A stretch of DNA of 64,000 nt from DASZIT01 sp963819695 (GCA_963819695.1 CAWFXD010000001.1:124001-188000); one strand, 5' to 3'. Counted from the first letter of the stretch, positions 8,427 to 17,765 are shown. The notes: generated by a model not told the origin, from the sequence alone. Translations and numbers: made by a program.

Positions 8427-9068
8427 TCACCCACCGGCGTCGGATCGGGGTCGGTCGGCCGGTGAGGGTGAGGCCCAGGCCACGTACATGGCCAGCAGGC
8501 CCTCGGTCGCCTGCTCGACGAATTCGGCGTCCCGTTCGGGCTCACCGACCTGCATCCAGGTTTGGACCGCTTCCACCAGGTAGGCGACGATCGTCCGTTC
8601 CGCCCACGATCGGATGGTGGGGTCGGCGATGGTGTCTCCGACCATCCCGTCGGCGACCTCGACGGCTCTGGCCCACCATTCGTCGTAGTAGGAGGCGAAT
8701 CGGGGCTCGCGGAGGGAGTGCCCGGTGAGCAACCGGAAACCGTCGGGGTTCTCCCGGGCCACCGCCAGCATCGAGCCGACGATGAAGCCTCGCCGACCGG
8801 GGACGTGTTCGAGGCCCTCGATGAACTCGTCCCGCAGGCGCTCGGCGACCCGTTCCAGCACCGCCCGGTAGAGGTCCTCCTTCGAGTCGAAGTGCCGGTA
8901 GACGATGAGGCGGGTGATCCCGGCCTCGGCGGCCACGTCATCCATGGAAGTGGCGGCAAAGCCACCCCGGGCAAAGGCGGTGGCGGCGGCCCGGAGGACC
9001 TGTTCATAGCGTTCGTCCTGACGCATCAGCCTCCGGGTGGGGGCGACGGTCACGGTGGGAGGCCTCAT
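8427..9068 (-). CDS. TetR-family transcriptional regulator
   Basis: The N-terminal 60 residues carry the TetR helix-turn-helix: ILRAAATAF-like helix, FAATSMDDVAAEAGI and VYRHFDSKEDLYRAVL. The C-terminal ligand-binding region (about 140 residues) is variable, as usual. 213 residues total. The ATG at 9068 has no Shine-Dalgarno; TACACT nine bases upstream suggests a leaderless message. The 26-bp palindrome at 9077-9102 lies immediately upstream, between this gene and the divergent oxygenase-like pair, so it very likely represses both directions. The ABC1 kinase is downstream in the same unit. Ligand not predictable. Confidence 0.92.
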   Translation of the reverse strand: MRPPTVTVAPTRRLMRQDERYEQVLRAAATAFARGGFAATSMDDVAAEAGITRLIVYRHFDSKEDLYRAVLERVAERLRDEFIEGLEHVPGRRGFIVGSMLAVARENPDGFRLLTGHSLREPRFASYYDEWWARAVEVADGMVGDTIADPTIRSWAERTIVAYLVEAVQTWMQVGEPERDAEFVEQATEGLLAMYVAWASPSPADRPRSDAGG

Positions 9069-9076
9069 GGTTGGCT

Positions 9077-9102
9077 AAGTGTATACGCACGTGTATACAC
9101 TT
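9077..9102. promoter_or_regulatory. TetR-type operator palindrome
   Basis: AAGTGTATAC (9077-9086), six spacer bases GCACGT, then GTATACACTT (9093-9102): a perfect 10-bp inverted repeat. It overlaps the likely -10 region of the minus-strand TetR gene and lies 35 bp before the plus-strand gene at 9137. Length and symmetry fit a TetR dimer pair; binding by the adjacent TetR is inferred. Confidence 0.85.
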
Positions 9103-9136
9103 GGCGACACGGCGTTACCGCCCAAGGGGGAGCTGC

Positions 9137-10255
9137 ATGACGACGTTGCAAACCGAGTTCAGCGAAGCGGAGTTGTTGGCTGAGCACCCGATCGCGGAGC
9201 CGTTGATCGTCAACCAGGTGCGCTGTCATGGCGGATTCGATGAGGACGGCCACTATGTGTCCCCCCGGACCAAGAACCGATGGCCGGCCATCCATGCCTG
9301 GGAAGAACAGCGGGTGGCCCAGTTCGCCACTCCGATCCTGGATGTCCCGCTCGAGACGTGGCCGGAGAGCTTTCCCAACGTCGACCAGTCGAAGTTGCTG
9401 CTGCGCCATGGGATCGTCGAGCCGACCATCACCTCGCTCACCCGGATCGGGACGGTGGAGGGATTCGGGGGAATGCTGCGGATGCTCCCGACGCCCGACT
9501 TCGCCAGCTGCTTCGACGAAGACATCACCGGAACCGCGATCGCCCATATCGACGGCGGGCTGTTCGAAGCCCATGCCCGTGACGAGTCCGGCTTCGGGGA
9601 CCAGGCGGGTCATGACCGGATGTGGTTCGCCGCCCGGGACATCGCTTTCGAGAACCCCGCCACCGAGGATCTCACCGCCCGGATGTTGACGCGGATGGGC
9701 ATCGATGCCCGACCGAAATCCGCCGAACAGGTCAGCCGGATGCAACAGGCGGCCATCGCCGGCCGGGCGCTCCCGGCCGACGTCGACTTCACCCTGGAAG
9801 TGGTGGTGGGCCGGATGATCGGCCTGCTGCTGATCGAGATCTCCGCCTTTCACGGCTTCCGGTGGGCCGAGGCGGTGCTGAGTGACACCGAACTGGTGGC
9901 CGGCGACGGCGCGGCGGCCACCCTGGTGTCGTACATCCGAGCCGACGAGACCCCCCACGTGGCCTGGCTCCGCACCGCCCTCTCGGAAATGCGGGACCGC
10001 ACCTGGGTCGGGGAGAGCGGTCGCACCTACGACGGGGCGGCGATGATCGAGAAGCTGTGGGACCGGGCGCTGGAGAATTCGCTGCTCCTTCGCCGCCAGG
10101 AGAATTTGCAGTTCTTCATGCAGGAGATCGAAGAGGCGGTGGACGGCTGGGCCGATGGCGCCGACCTGATCGAGGAGATGCTCAGCCTCGGCACCGTCGC
10201 CCGCCTCGAGGACGGCACCATGGTCGACACCGCCGGCCAAGCCCTCCTCGGTTGA
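9137..10255 (+). CDS. Putative diiron (ferritin-like or heme-oxygenase-like) protein of unknown function
   Basis: I do not recognise this 372-residue protein by name. It is rich in predicted helices and carries Glu/His pairs suggestive of a dinuclear iron site: GLFEAHARDE (Glu144, His146) followed by GHDRMW (His159), and later LLLIEISAFHG and an ExxH motif inside RADETPHVAWL. These match the E...ExxH spacing style of ferritin-like or HDO oxidases, but the fold is not proven. The ATG at 9137 has GGGGAG five bases upstream. It is followed after 11 nt by a long LLM flavin oxidoreductase and faces a TetR regulator across a strong operator, so it is probably an inducible oxidative enzyme. Confidence 0.72.
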   Translation: MTTLQTEFSEAELLAEHPIAEPLIVNQVRCHGGFDEDGHYVSPRTKNRWPAIHAWEEQRVAQFATPILDVPLETWPESFPNVDQSKLLLRHGIVEPTITSLTRIGTVEGFGGMLRMLPTPDFASCFDEDITGTAIAHIDGGLFEAHARDESGFGDQAGHDRMWFAARDIAFENPATEDLTARMLTRMGIDARPKSAEQVSRMQQAAIAGRALPADVDFTLEVVVGRMIGLLLIEISAFHGFRWAEAVLSDTELVAGDGAAATLVSYIRADETPHVAWLRTALSEMRDRTWVGESGRTYDGAAMIEKLWDRALENSLLLRRQENLQFFMQEIEEAVDGWADGADLIEEMLSLGTVARLEDGTMVDTAGQALLG

Positions 10256-10266
10256 TCTGAACCGCC

Positions 10267-11628
10267 ATGAAATTCGGGATCTTCTACGAGCACCAGCTTC
10301 CCCGACCCTGGCAGGACGGCAGCGAACAGCAACTCATCAACGACGCCCTCGATCAGATCGAGCTGGCCGACCGGTTGGGCATCCAGTACCTCTGGGAAGT
10401 CGAGCACCACTTCTTGGAGGAGTACTCGCATTCCAGCGCGCCCGAGGTGTTCCTGGCTGCGGCCAGCCAGCGGACGCGGCGCATGCGCATCGGACACGGG
10501 ATCGTCCAGACCGCGCCGGCCTACAACCATCCGGCCCGGATCGCCGAGCGGATTGCCATGCTCGACCTGGTGTCGAACGGTCGGGTGGAATTCGGGTCGG
10601 GGGAGTCGTCGTCCGAGGCCGAGCTCCGCGGCTTCGGGATCGATCCGGCCATCAAGCGGGAGGCGTGGCTCGAAGGGCTTGAGGTGGCCGTCCGCTGCAT
10701 GACCGAGACTCCCTTCGGCGGGGTCGATGGGCGATTCGTCCAGATGCCGCCCCGCAATGTCGTACCCAAGCCCGTCCAGCAGCCCCACCCCCCGTTGTGG
10801 GTGGCCTGCAGCCGTCGGGACACCATTCTGTTGGCCGCCGAGAAGGGGATCGGGGCCCTCAGCTTCGCCTTCATCGAACCCGAGGACGCCAAGAAGTGGG
10901 TCGAGGACTACGAGGCAGTGTTGCGCGACAAGTGCGTTCCGGTTGGCCTGTCCGTCAACCCGCAGGTGGCCTGTGTCACCCCGATGATGTGCGCCGAGGA
11001 CGAGGAGGTGGCCATCGCCCGGGGCCTCGAAGGCGCCAACTTCTTCGGCTACTCGCTCGCCCACTTCTATGTCTTCGGGGATCATGTCCCCGCCTCCACC
11101 AACGTGTGGGAGGAATTCCAGCAACGCCGGGGAAAGATGGGTTACTCCCCCGAGGCGGCGCTGGCCGGACGCCAGCAGACGCTGGGGGCCCAGATTGCCT
11201 CCGGCGACACCAAGGGCCTGCGCGGCGCGACCGGCACTCCGGATCAGCTGCGGGAATTCCTCCGGCGCTATGAGGCGGCCGGGGTCGACCAGCTCATCTT
11301 CGTGATGCAGGCGGGGCGAAACCGGCACGAGCACATCATGGAGTCCATCGAGTTGTTCGGGACCCAGGTCCTGCCGGAGTTCGTGGCGCGGGACGAGGCC
11401 GCCAGCCTGGCCAAGGCGGCCAAGTGGGAGCCGATCATCGAGGCGGCGCTGGCCCGACGGAACGACGACCACCCGTCGATGCCGCCCGGCTATGTGATGC
11501 GGGCGATCCCCAAACAGATGGTCGACGCCATGGAGAGTGAGCCCGCCCAGCAGTGGCTCGACGCCCTGGCCGACAATCAGGCCGCCGGGGTGCGCGACGA
11601 GGAGTTCCAGCGGCTGGTGGACGGGTAG
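10267..11628 (+). CDS. LLM-class flavin-dependent oxidoreductase (luciferase-like monooxygenase)
   Basis: 453 residues, longer than the usual 330-400. MKFGIFYEHQLPRPW at the start, IELADRLGIQYLWEVEHHF, IGHGIVQTAPAYNHPARIAERIAMLD and VEFGSGESSS are bacterial-luciferase-family core features. The central stretch contains PHPPLWVACS, a conserved strand before the C-terminal barrel. The C-terminal 80 residues extend beyond the barrel. It is probably a two-component flavin monooxygenase using reduced FMN. It begins 11 nt after the diiron-like gene, so they form one transcription unit under the TetR operator; acting on the same substrate is inference. Convergent with the methyltransferase that ends at 11641. 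Confidence 0.9.
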   Translation: MKFGIFYEHQLPRPWQDGSEQQLINDALDQIELADRLGIQYLWEVEHHFLEEYSHSSAPEVFLAAASQRTRRMRIGHGIVQTAPAYNHPARIAERIAMLDLVSNGRVEFGSGESSSEAELRGFGIDPAIKREAWLEGLEVAVRCMTETPFGGVDGRFVQMPPRNVVPKPVQQPHPPLWVACSRRDTILLAAEKGIGALSFAFIEPEDAKKWVEDYEAVLRDKCVPVGLSVNPQVACVTPMMCAEDEEVAIARGLEGANFFGYSLAHFYVFGDHVPASTNVWEEFQQRRGKMGYSPEAALAGRQQTLGAQIASGDTKGLRGATGTPDQLREFLRRYEAAGVDQLIFVMQAGRNRHEHIMESIELFGTQVLPEFVARDEAASLAKAAKWEPIIEAALARRNDDHPSMPPGYVMRAIPKQMVDAMESEPAQQWLDALADNQAAGVRDEEFQRLVDG

Positions 11629-11640
11629 ACGGGCCGGTCG

Positions 11641-12189
11641 TCAGGGTCGGGCCCGATGGACCGAGACGGCATAGCCGGCCGGCCCGGGGAACGGCAGGCG
11701 ATCCCAGGTGGCCCACCGCTCCGCCAGTTCGAGCCCGGCATCCCGGCAGTGGCGGTCGTATTCTTCGGTCGAGTAGCGCCCGTCCAGTTGGAACCCGGCG
11801 ACCAGGGCGCCGCCCGGCCGGAGGTGACGGCTGCACCCGGTGACGAGGGCGGCCTGGGTGCGGGGCGGGGTGAACAGCGGCACGTTGCCGGCCATCACCA
11901 CCACGTCGAAAACCCGGCCGAGGTCGAGGGCGGCCACATCCGCCTCCACCCAGCGGAGATCGGGGCTGAGCTTGCGAGCGGTGGCGATCATCGACGGGTC
12001 GGTGTCGGCTCCGACTACCTCGATGCCGCGCTGGGCCAGCTCCCTCGCCACCCGGCCGGTGCCGCATCCGGCGTCGAGCACCGTGTCCGGATCGAGGCCG
12101 ACCACGAAGTCGGCTTCCCCGTGCACGGCCACCCCGGAGGTGGCGAGAGTATCGAACCGCCGTTGGTAGCTCTCGCCGTCCCATGTCAT
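11641..12189 (-). CDS. Class I SAM-dependent methyltransferase
   Basis: 182 residues. Motif I VLDAGCGTGRVARELA binds SAM; VVGADTDPSMI is the acidic ribose-binding loop; FDVVVMAGN and LRPGGALVAGF follow in the usual order, giving a Rossmann-like fold. Nothing in the sequence tells the substrate. The ATG at 12189 is preferred to an in-frame upstream ATG at 12261, which would run against the lysS start region. No good ribosome site is visible. It is divergent from lysS, with 83 bp between the starts. Confidence 0.87.
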   Translation of the reverse strand: MTWDGESYQRRFDTLATSGVAVHGEADFVVGLDPDTVLDAGCGTGRVARELAQRGIEVVGADTDPSMIATARKLSPDLRWVEADVAALDLGRVFDVVVMAGNVPLFTPPRTQAALVTGCSRHLRPGGALVAGFQLDGRYSTEEYDRHCRDAGLELAERWATWDRLPFPGPAGYAVSVHRARP

Positions 12190-12272
12190 AGTTGCATCAT
12201 CGCGCCACGGGTCGCGAACGTAGAATTCCAGGCCGAACAGGGCATGGGGGATTCCGACCAAAAGGGGAAATT

Positions 12273-13793
12273 TTGACCGACGGGGAGAATCCGGAAGCCG
12301 AGGCCGGTTCCCAGCGGTCGGTCGATGCGCTCTCCGCCGAGCGCCGTTCGAAGCGCGACTACCTCCGGGACCAGGGCATCGATCCGTATCCGTCCCGATT
12401 CGACCGCACCCACACCACCGCGGAGTTGCGCGAGGGGTATGGCGACCTGGAGGCCGACGCCCGGACCGGCGTGGTCGTCCGGGTGGCCGGGAGGATCGCC
12501 AGCGTGCGAGGCCATGGGAAGCTGGTGTTCATCACCCTGCAGGACGTGTCCGGAGCCATTCAACTGCTGGTCCCGGTCAGCAATCTCTCCGAGTCCGCCG
12601 CCGCGGTGCTCGACAAGTCCGACCTCGGGGACTGGGTCGGGGCCACCGGAGAGGTGATCGTGAGCCGGCGGGGCGAGCTTTCGGTCGAGCTCACCGACCT
12701 GCAACTGCTGGCCAAAGCCCTCCGGCCCCTGCCGGACAAGTGGCACGGGCTCAGCGAGGCGGAGATGCGGTACCGCCAACGCGAGGTCGACCTGTTGGCC
12801 AACGAGGACACCCGGCGGGTGTTCGGCATCCGGTTCAAGGCGGTCGCCGCCATGCGGGCGGAGTTGATGGCGGAGGACTATCTCGAGGTCGAGACGCCCA
12901 TCCTCCAACCCCAGGCCGGCGGGGCCATCGCCCGCCCGTTCTACACCCACGCCAATGCCCTCGACATCGATCTCAGCCTCCGCATCGCCCCGGAGATCTA
13001 CCTGAAGAGATTGGTGATCGGCGGATTCGAGCGGGTCTTCGAGATCGCCCGCAACTTCCGGAACGAGGGGGTCGACACCCGGCACAGTCCGGAGTTCACC
13101 GCGCTCGAGGCCTACCGGGCATTCGGTGACTTCAACGACGGGATGGACCTCACCGAGCGCCTGGTGGCGGCCGCGGCCCGGGCCGCCACCGGTCGGATGG
13201 CCTTCAAGACCGCCGGAGGCGAGATCGACCTGACGCCGCCGTGGCCCCGACAGGACCTGTTGACGTTGATCGAGGAAGCCGCCGGACGCCCCCTGCATCC
13301 GTCCGATCCGGTCGACGAGGTGCGGGCCGCCTGCCGCCAGCTCGGGGTCGAGTACGAGGACGTATGGGGATCGGGGAAACTCATCTTCGAGATCTACGAC
13401 AAGGTGTTGCTACCTGGCCTGCTCGGGCCGGTCTTCGTCCGCGGGTTCCCGGTCGAGGTTTCGCCGCTGGCCCGGCACCAACTCACCGACGACACCCTGA
13501 CCGACCGTTTCGAACTGGTGATCGACGCCAAGGAGTACGCCAACGGCTACAGCGAGCTGAATATCCCCGAGGAACAGGACGCCCGCTTCCGGGGCCAGGC
13601 CGCCGCCGCCGCCAAGGGGGATCTCGAGGCCCATCCCGCCGACCGCGCCTTCGTCCGGGCGCTCGAGTACGGGCTGCCCCCCACCTCGGGGATCGGCATC
13701 GGGGTGGACCGGCTGGTGATGCTGTTGGCCGAAGTGGATGCCATCCGGGACGTCATTCTGTTTCCGATGCTCAGACCCGAGTCGCCGGGATGA
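12273..13793 (+). CDS. lysS: Lysyl-tRNA synthetase, class II
   Basis: Charges tRNA-Lys with lysine. The N-terminal OB-fold anticodon domain (about residues 60-180) contains VVVRVAGRIASVRGHGKLVFI. The class II catalytic domain shows motif 2 in FEIARNFRNEG and motif 3 in GIGIGVDRLVMLL, with the lysine-pocket region SPEFTALEAYRAF. Length 506, normal. The start is a TTG at 12273 with AAAGGGG six bases before it. The next gene, a metallophosphoesterase/DUF2156 protein, overlaps its stop codon (13790 against 13793), so the two are translationally coupled. That pairing points to supply of lysyl-tRNA for lipid lysylation as well as translation. Confidence 0.95.
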   Translation: MTDGENPEAEAGSQRSVDALSAERRSKRDYLRDQGIDPYPSRFDRTHTTAELREGYGDLEADARTGVVVRVAGRIASVRGHGKLVFITLQDVSGAIQLLVPVSNLSESAAAVLDKSDLGDWVGATGEVIVSRRGELSVELTDLQLLAKALRPLPDKWHGLSEAEMRYRQREVDLLANEDTRRVFGIRFKAVAAMRAELMAEDYLEVETPILQPQAGGAIARPFYTHANALDIDLSLRIAPEIYLKRLVIGGFERVFEIARNFRNEGVDTRHSPEFTALEAYRAFGDFNDGMDLTERLVAAAARAATGRMAFKTAGGEIDLTPPWPRQDLLTLIEEAAGRPLHPSDPVDEVRAACRQLGVEYEDVWGSGKLIFEIYDKVLLPGLLGPVFVRGFPVEVSPLARHQLTDDTLTDRFELVIDAKEYANGYSELNIPEEQDARFRGQAAAAAKGDLEAHPADRAFVRALEYGLPPTSGIGIGVDRLVMLLAEVDAIRDVILFPMLRPESPG

Positions 13794-14555
13794 CTGACGT
13801 CGTCGCCGAACCCGGATCCGTTGCCACCGGCAACGGCGCCGGGTCCGAGACGTACTCGACCCGGCACCGGGTCCCGAGTGACTCGTCGGGCAACGGTGGT
13901 CCAGCCGCGGTGGCCGGCGAGTTCTACATGCCGGACCTCGTCGAGGTCGGCGTACCCCTGGGCGGGCGGGTTGTGGTCGTCAGCGACCTGCACCTCGCCG
14001 CCGTCCCCACCGACGCCAGCCGCATCGTGGCCGACGAGTTGGCTGAACTGTTGAACGGTTGGACCGGTCCGGGAGCGTTCGTCATCGCCGGGGACGGTTT
14101 CGAGATGTTGGCGAGCTCGCCCGATGTCAGAGCCATCCTCGATGCCCATCCCCAGTTGGCGGCCGCGCTGTCGGCGTTCACCCAGCTGCCCGACCACCAG
14201 TTGATCGTCCTGTCCGGCAACCACGACGGCCAGCTGGCCTGGGACGGTGATGCGGTCGAGATCCTGCGGGAGCGGTTGGGGATGTCCGGCATCGCCTTCG
14301 CCTGTGATCTGGTCATCACCACCGCCGAGGGCGTTCAGCGGGTCCACATCGTCCACGGGAACCAGGCCGATCCCTACAACGCCTTCGACGATCCCCGCTC
14401 GCCGGTGGATACCCCGTTCGGCCACCACATCGTGCGCGACGTGCTCCCGCAGCTGGCCTCCCGCCAGCACCCGGGCTCGCTGTTCGACGGGGTGCAGTGG
14501 CTGGACGGCGAGCCGGCCGGTTTCGTCAGTTCGCGCCTCTTCTACCGCAAGGTCG
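13790..14555 (+). CDS. Metallophosphoesterase region, 5' part of a frameshifted gene
   Basis: N-terminal part of what is almost certainly one gene ending at 16787. Calcineurin-type metal motifs appear in order: SDLHL near residue 65, VIAGDGF near 100, LSGNHDGQ near 144 and HGNQADPYNAF near 190. The final metal motif GHTHQ (about 14862) is in the next frame, which shows that the break near 14555 splits a single domain. An extra G at 14551-14555 would explain it. The ATG at 13790 overlaps the lysS stop, so translation is coupled. The nearest relatives in style are LpxH/YkuE-type phosphoesterases acting on lipids; substrate unknown. Confidence 0.75.
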
Positions 14556-16787
14556 ATCGGCAAGTTCTGGCTCCTGACCATCCCCTTCGTGGCCGCCTTG
14601 CTGCTTCGGTTCCTGACCTTCATCCCCGGATTCGGGACGCTCCTCAAGCACCACAGTCAGCGGTGGTTGATCGCCTTCGGGCTCTTGATCCTGTTGATGA
14701 TCGTGGTGGCGGTGGTGGCCGCGTTGGCCACCATGTTCCGGGTGAACAAGGCCCTGCGGGAGGGAGCCCTCAACGAGCGGGCCGATCCGGTGACCCACAA
14801 CGCCCCTCCCCGGGCCGAGGCCTCCCGATTGGTGGCCGAGGGCTATGCCGGCATGATCAGCGGCCACACCCACCAGCCCGAGCTCTCGGTGGTCGGCAAC
14901 GGCTTCTATGCCAACACCGGCAGCGGGACCGAGTCGACCGTCGCCCAGCCGGCCCGGTGGCGGCTGCCCAAGCCGTATGTCTCGGAGCGACGCTTCTCCT
15001 ACGTGGAGCTAGTGGCCGGAGACGTGCTGATCGTCAGGCTGTACCTGCGAGAGACCCCCACCCGGGACCAGGTCCTGCTCGAGCGACTGGCCATGGCCAA
15101 TGTTCGGCACGGCCAGACCACCACCCAGATGGTGGCGTCCCTGCCCAACGGCCCGACCTGGACCAATGAGGCCGGGGCGCTCAGCCACTGGTCGCGCTCC
15201 CGTCGGGTGCGGCAACTGGCGGCCGCCATCCTGTTGGTCGCCGGACTCATCAACATTGTCTTCGCCCTGCTGTTCGACGTGAGCTCGACCCTCCCGGTCA
15301 ACAAGTGGTTGCCGCTCGGCATCGGGCCGCTGGACGGGATGACTGCCATCGTCGGTGGATTGGCGCTCCTCGGGCTCTCCCGAGGGGTGAGGCACGGCTA
15401 CCGGTCGGCGTGGGCGGTGGCCATCCTGGTGCTGGTGGCCGACATCGTCACCCGGTTGGTGAAATCGAACGGCGCGGTGGGCACCGCGGTGGCCTTCGTC
15501 ATCGCCTTCTGGCTGATCCTCGAGTACTCCCACTTCGGGGTGTACCCGGTGGGGGTGAATCGCCTGACCCGGTGGGGGATGTCCCTGGGCCTGGGGGCCC
15601 TGGTCACCCTGGCCATCCTGGACGACCTCTTCGAACCCCAGCAGGGATTGGCCCTCGACCTCACCGGCCTGGCGCTGCTGGGGGTCATCGGGTTGGCCCT
15701 GTTGGTGACCATTCCCGGGCGCGAGCACCGCCGGACGGGGACGGCCCGCGCCGAGGCCTTCGATCGCGCCCTGGCGATCATCGAGACACACGGGGGGGAC
15801 ACCCTGGACTACTTCGCCCTCCGGGATGACAAGTCGTGGTTCTTCAGCGGCTCCTCGCTGGTCGCCTACTCGGTGATCAACGGGGTGATGCTGGTGTCCC
15901 CCGACCCCATCGGACCGGTGGACCAACGGGTGTCGGTCTGGTCGGACGTCATGAACGTGGCCCAGGCCAACAGCTGGGCACCCGCGGTCCTGGCCGCCTC
16001 CGAGGTCTGGCTGCCCATCTATCGGGCCTCCGGCCTGGTCGACCACTACCTCGGCGACGAGGCGGTGGTCGACTGCATCACCTTCTCGCTCCAGGGCAAG
16101 TCGATGAAGTCCCTCCGGGGCGCCTACAACCGGATGAAGAAGTCGGGATACCGGGTGGAAGTCCACGATCCGGCTGAGGTGGGCCCGGAATTGAAGGAGC
16201 AGCTGCTCACCCTGATGACCGAGACCCGTCAGGGGGAGGCCGAACGCGGCTATTCGATGACGCTGAGCCGGATCTTCGATCCCCGGGACCGCGGGTTGCT
16301 CCTGGCCGTGTGCCTCGACGCCGACGACAACCCTCTGGCCTTCAACCAGTACGTCCCGGCACCCCAAGTGAACGGCTACTCGCTCGATCTGATGCGACGA
16401 ACCAGCCGGGACGACGTACCCAGTGGGCTCACCGATTTCGTCATCCTCGAAACCATCCAGTGGATGGCGGAACGGAACCTGCGGGGGCTGGGTCTCAACT
16501 TCGCCACCATGCGGGCGATCGTGGCCGGCGAGACGACCGGCGGCGCCTGGACCTCGCTCGAACGTAACGTCCTCCACCGGTTCAGCGACACCATGCAGAT
16601 CGAGTCGCTGTGGAAGTTCAACAAGAAGTACGAACCCCGGTGGAACCCGCGGTACGCGGTGACCGGGCCGTTCGTCCATATCGCCCGGACGAGTCTGGCC
16701 ATGGCCCGGGCCGAGGCCGTCACCGAGGTCCCGGTCATCGGGCGCCTGCTCAAGGTTCGGGGGCCGTCGGCGTCCAAACAGGGCTGA
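14556..16787 (+). CDS. Membrane and phosphatidylglycerol lysyltransferase-like (DUF2156) region, 3' part of the same gene
   Basis: Continues the gene from 13790 in the shifted frame. It opens with two hydrophobic segments (FWLLTIPFVAALLLRFLTF and IAFGLLILLMIVVAVVAALA), then the metallophosphoesterase motif GHTHQPEL, then about six membrane segments with the LGLSRGVRHGYRSAWA signature of LysX/MprF membrane domains. The C-terminal 330 residues are a DUF2156 GNAT-like domain: SWFFSGSS, CITFSLQGKSMKSLRGAYNRMKKSGY is represented by FSLQGKSMKSLRG and NRMKKSGY, then SLDLMRR. This domain transfers lysine from lysyl-tRNA to phosphatidylglycerol in MprF and LysX. Next to lysS, the same role is likely. 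The fused phosphoesterase is the unusual part. Confidence 0.8.
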   Translation: MGKFWLLTIPFVAALLLRFLTFIPGFGTLLKHHSQRWLIAFGLLILLMIVVAVVAALATMFRVNKALREGALNERADPVTHNAPPRAEASRLVAEGYAGMISGHTHQPELSVVGNGFYANTGSGTESTVAQPARWRLPKPYVSERRFSYVELVAGDVLIVRLYLRETPTRDQVLLERLAMANVRHGQTTTQMVASLPNGPTWTNEAGALSHWSRSRRVRQLAAAILLVAGLINIVFALLFDVSSTLPVNKWLPLGIGPLDGMTAIVGGLALLGLSRGVRHGYRSAWAVAILVLVADIVTRLVKSNGAVGTAVAFVIAFWLILEYSHFGVYPVGVNRLTRWGMSLGLGALVTLAILDDLFEPQQGLALDLTGLALLGVIGLALLVTIPGREHRRTGTARAEAFDRALAIIETHGGDTLDYFALRDDKSWFFSGSSLVAYSVINGVMLVSPDPIGPVDQRVSVWSDVMNVAQANSWAPAVLAASEVWLPIYRASGLVDHYLGDEAVVDCITFSLQGKSMKSLRGAYNRMKKSGYRVEVHDPAEVGPELKEQLLTLMTETRQGEAERGYSMTLSRIFDPRDRGLLLAVCLDADDNPLAFNQYVPAPQVNGYSLDLMRRTSRDDVPSGLTDFVILETIQWMAERNLRGLGLNFATMRAIVAGETTGGAWTSLERNVLHRFSDTMQIESLWKFNKKYEPRWNPRYAVTGPFVHIARTSLAMARAEAVTEVPVIGRLLKVRGPSASKQG

Positions 16788-16858
16788 GCTGGCCCGGTGA
16801 TCTCCCCCCAGACGGTCGGGCCGCCGGCGCGGACACGGCTCCGCCCAGAAAGGCCCGC

Positions 16859-17765
16859 TCAGAACCCTTCGAGCAGCACCTTCCCCGGGTCGACGGCGGT
16901 CTCGGATCCCTCCCGAGCCTCCATCACCGGCGGCGCCCAGCGGGACATCAGGACCACTCCCGATGCCATCAGGATGAGCGAGAGTACGGCGCCGGTGATG
17001 GCGGCAGGCGAGGTGTTGACGTGCTCGTCGAACAGTTCGATGCCCAGGAGAATGCTGGAGAACGGGTCCACGATGAGCAGGGCGGCCTGGGACACCATCA
17101 GGGGACCGACCGACAGCGATGCCTGCACCAGGATCGTCCCGACGATCCCGGTGACCACCAGCAAGTAGAGCGGCCAATGGTAGAGGAGGTGGATCCATCC
17201 GTCCTGGGAGAGGATGGCGGTCGCCGCCTTCATGAAGCCGGCGTCGATGGACCAGACGATGGCGCCGGAGCTACCGAGCATGGCCGCCTTCCGTGACGGC
17301 GATCCGCCCCGGCTGAGCACCAGGAGCACCGCGACGATCACCAGCCGGACGGCGATGGATTTGAGCCAACCGCTGGCGCTCGGGAGACCGATGCCCTCCT
17401 GGGGATGGGCGGCGACCAGAAACCCGGCCAGGCCCACGCAGGTGAGGGCGGCTGCGCCCCAGGTGCGCATGGCAATTTGGTCGTGCAACCAGAATCGGCG
17501 GAGTCCCAACATGAAGATCAACTCGATCACCAGCACCGGCTGGACCACGGCGATCTCCCCGAAGTACAGGGCGGTGGCGGTGAAGATGAAGGTGCCGCCC
17601 AGAGAACAGGAAGCCCACCAGCCACATGGGCTGCCGGATCAGGTACAGGGCTTTGCGCCATCCGGTTGCCACTTCGGCCGGGGCGGACACGTTGGCCAGG
17701 CGCTGCACGACGGCGGAAGAGGCATTGCACAGGGAGCCGAGGGCGGCAAAGAAGATGGCAATCAT
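16859..17765 (-). CDS. DMT-superfamily transporter (EamA/NIPA-like), frameshifted
   Basis: About 300 residues with eight to ten membrane segments, a drug/metabolite or magnesium transporter type of the cytoplasmic membrane. The N-terminal part (MIAIFFAALGSLCNASSAVV) and the rest (VVQPVLVIELIFMLGLRRF) are in different frames. The missing joint GTFIFTATALYFGEIA reads through the shifted frame near 17600, where one extra base in TCTGGGC would account for the break. AGGAGG lies 13 bases before the ATG at 17765, slightly far. Convergent with the DUF2156 gene (71 bp apart) and divergent from the esterase at 17964. Substrate unknown. Confidence 0.75.

Noticed and set aside
7232..8728. Long ORFs antisense to the ABC1 kinase and TetR genes
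   Set aside because: Composition is typical of antisense frames (Gly/Arg/Asp-rich) and the minus strand holds clear conserved domains.
13241..15169. Single 642-residue protein spanning lysS end and phosphoesterase
   Set aside because: The first 180 residues are lysS read in another frame; the phosphoesterase starts at 13790.
16788..16858. Terminator between convergent genes
   Set aside because: Only short, imperfect complementary segments; no convincing stem.
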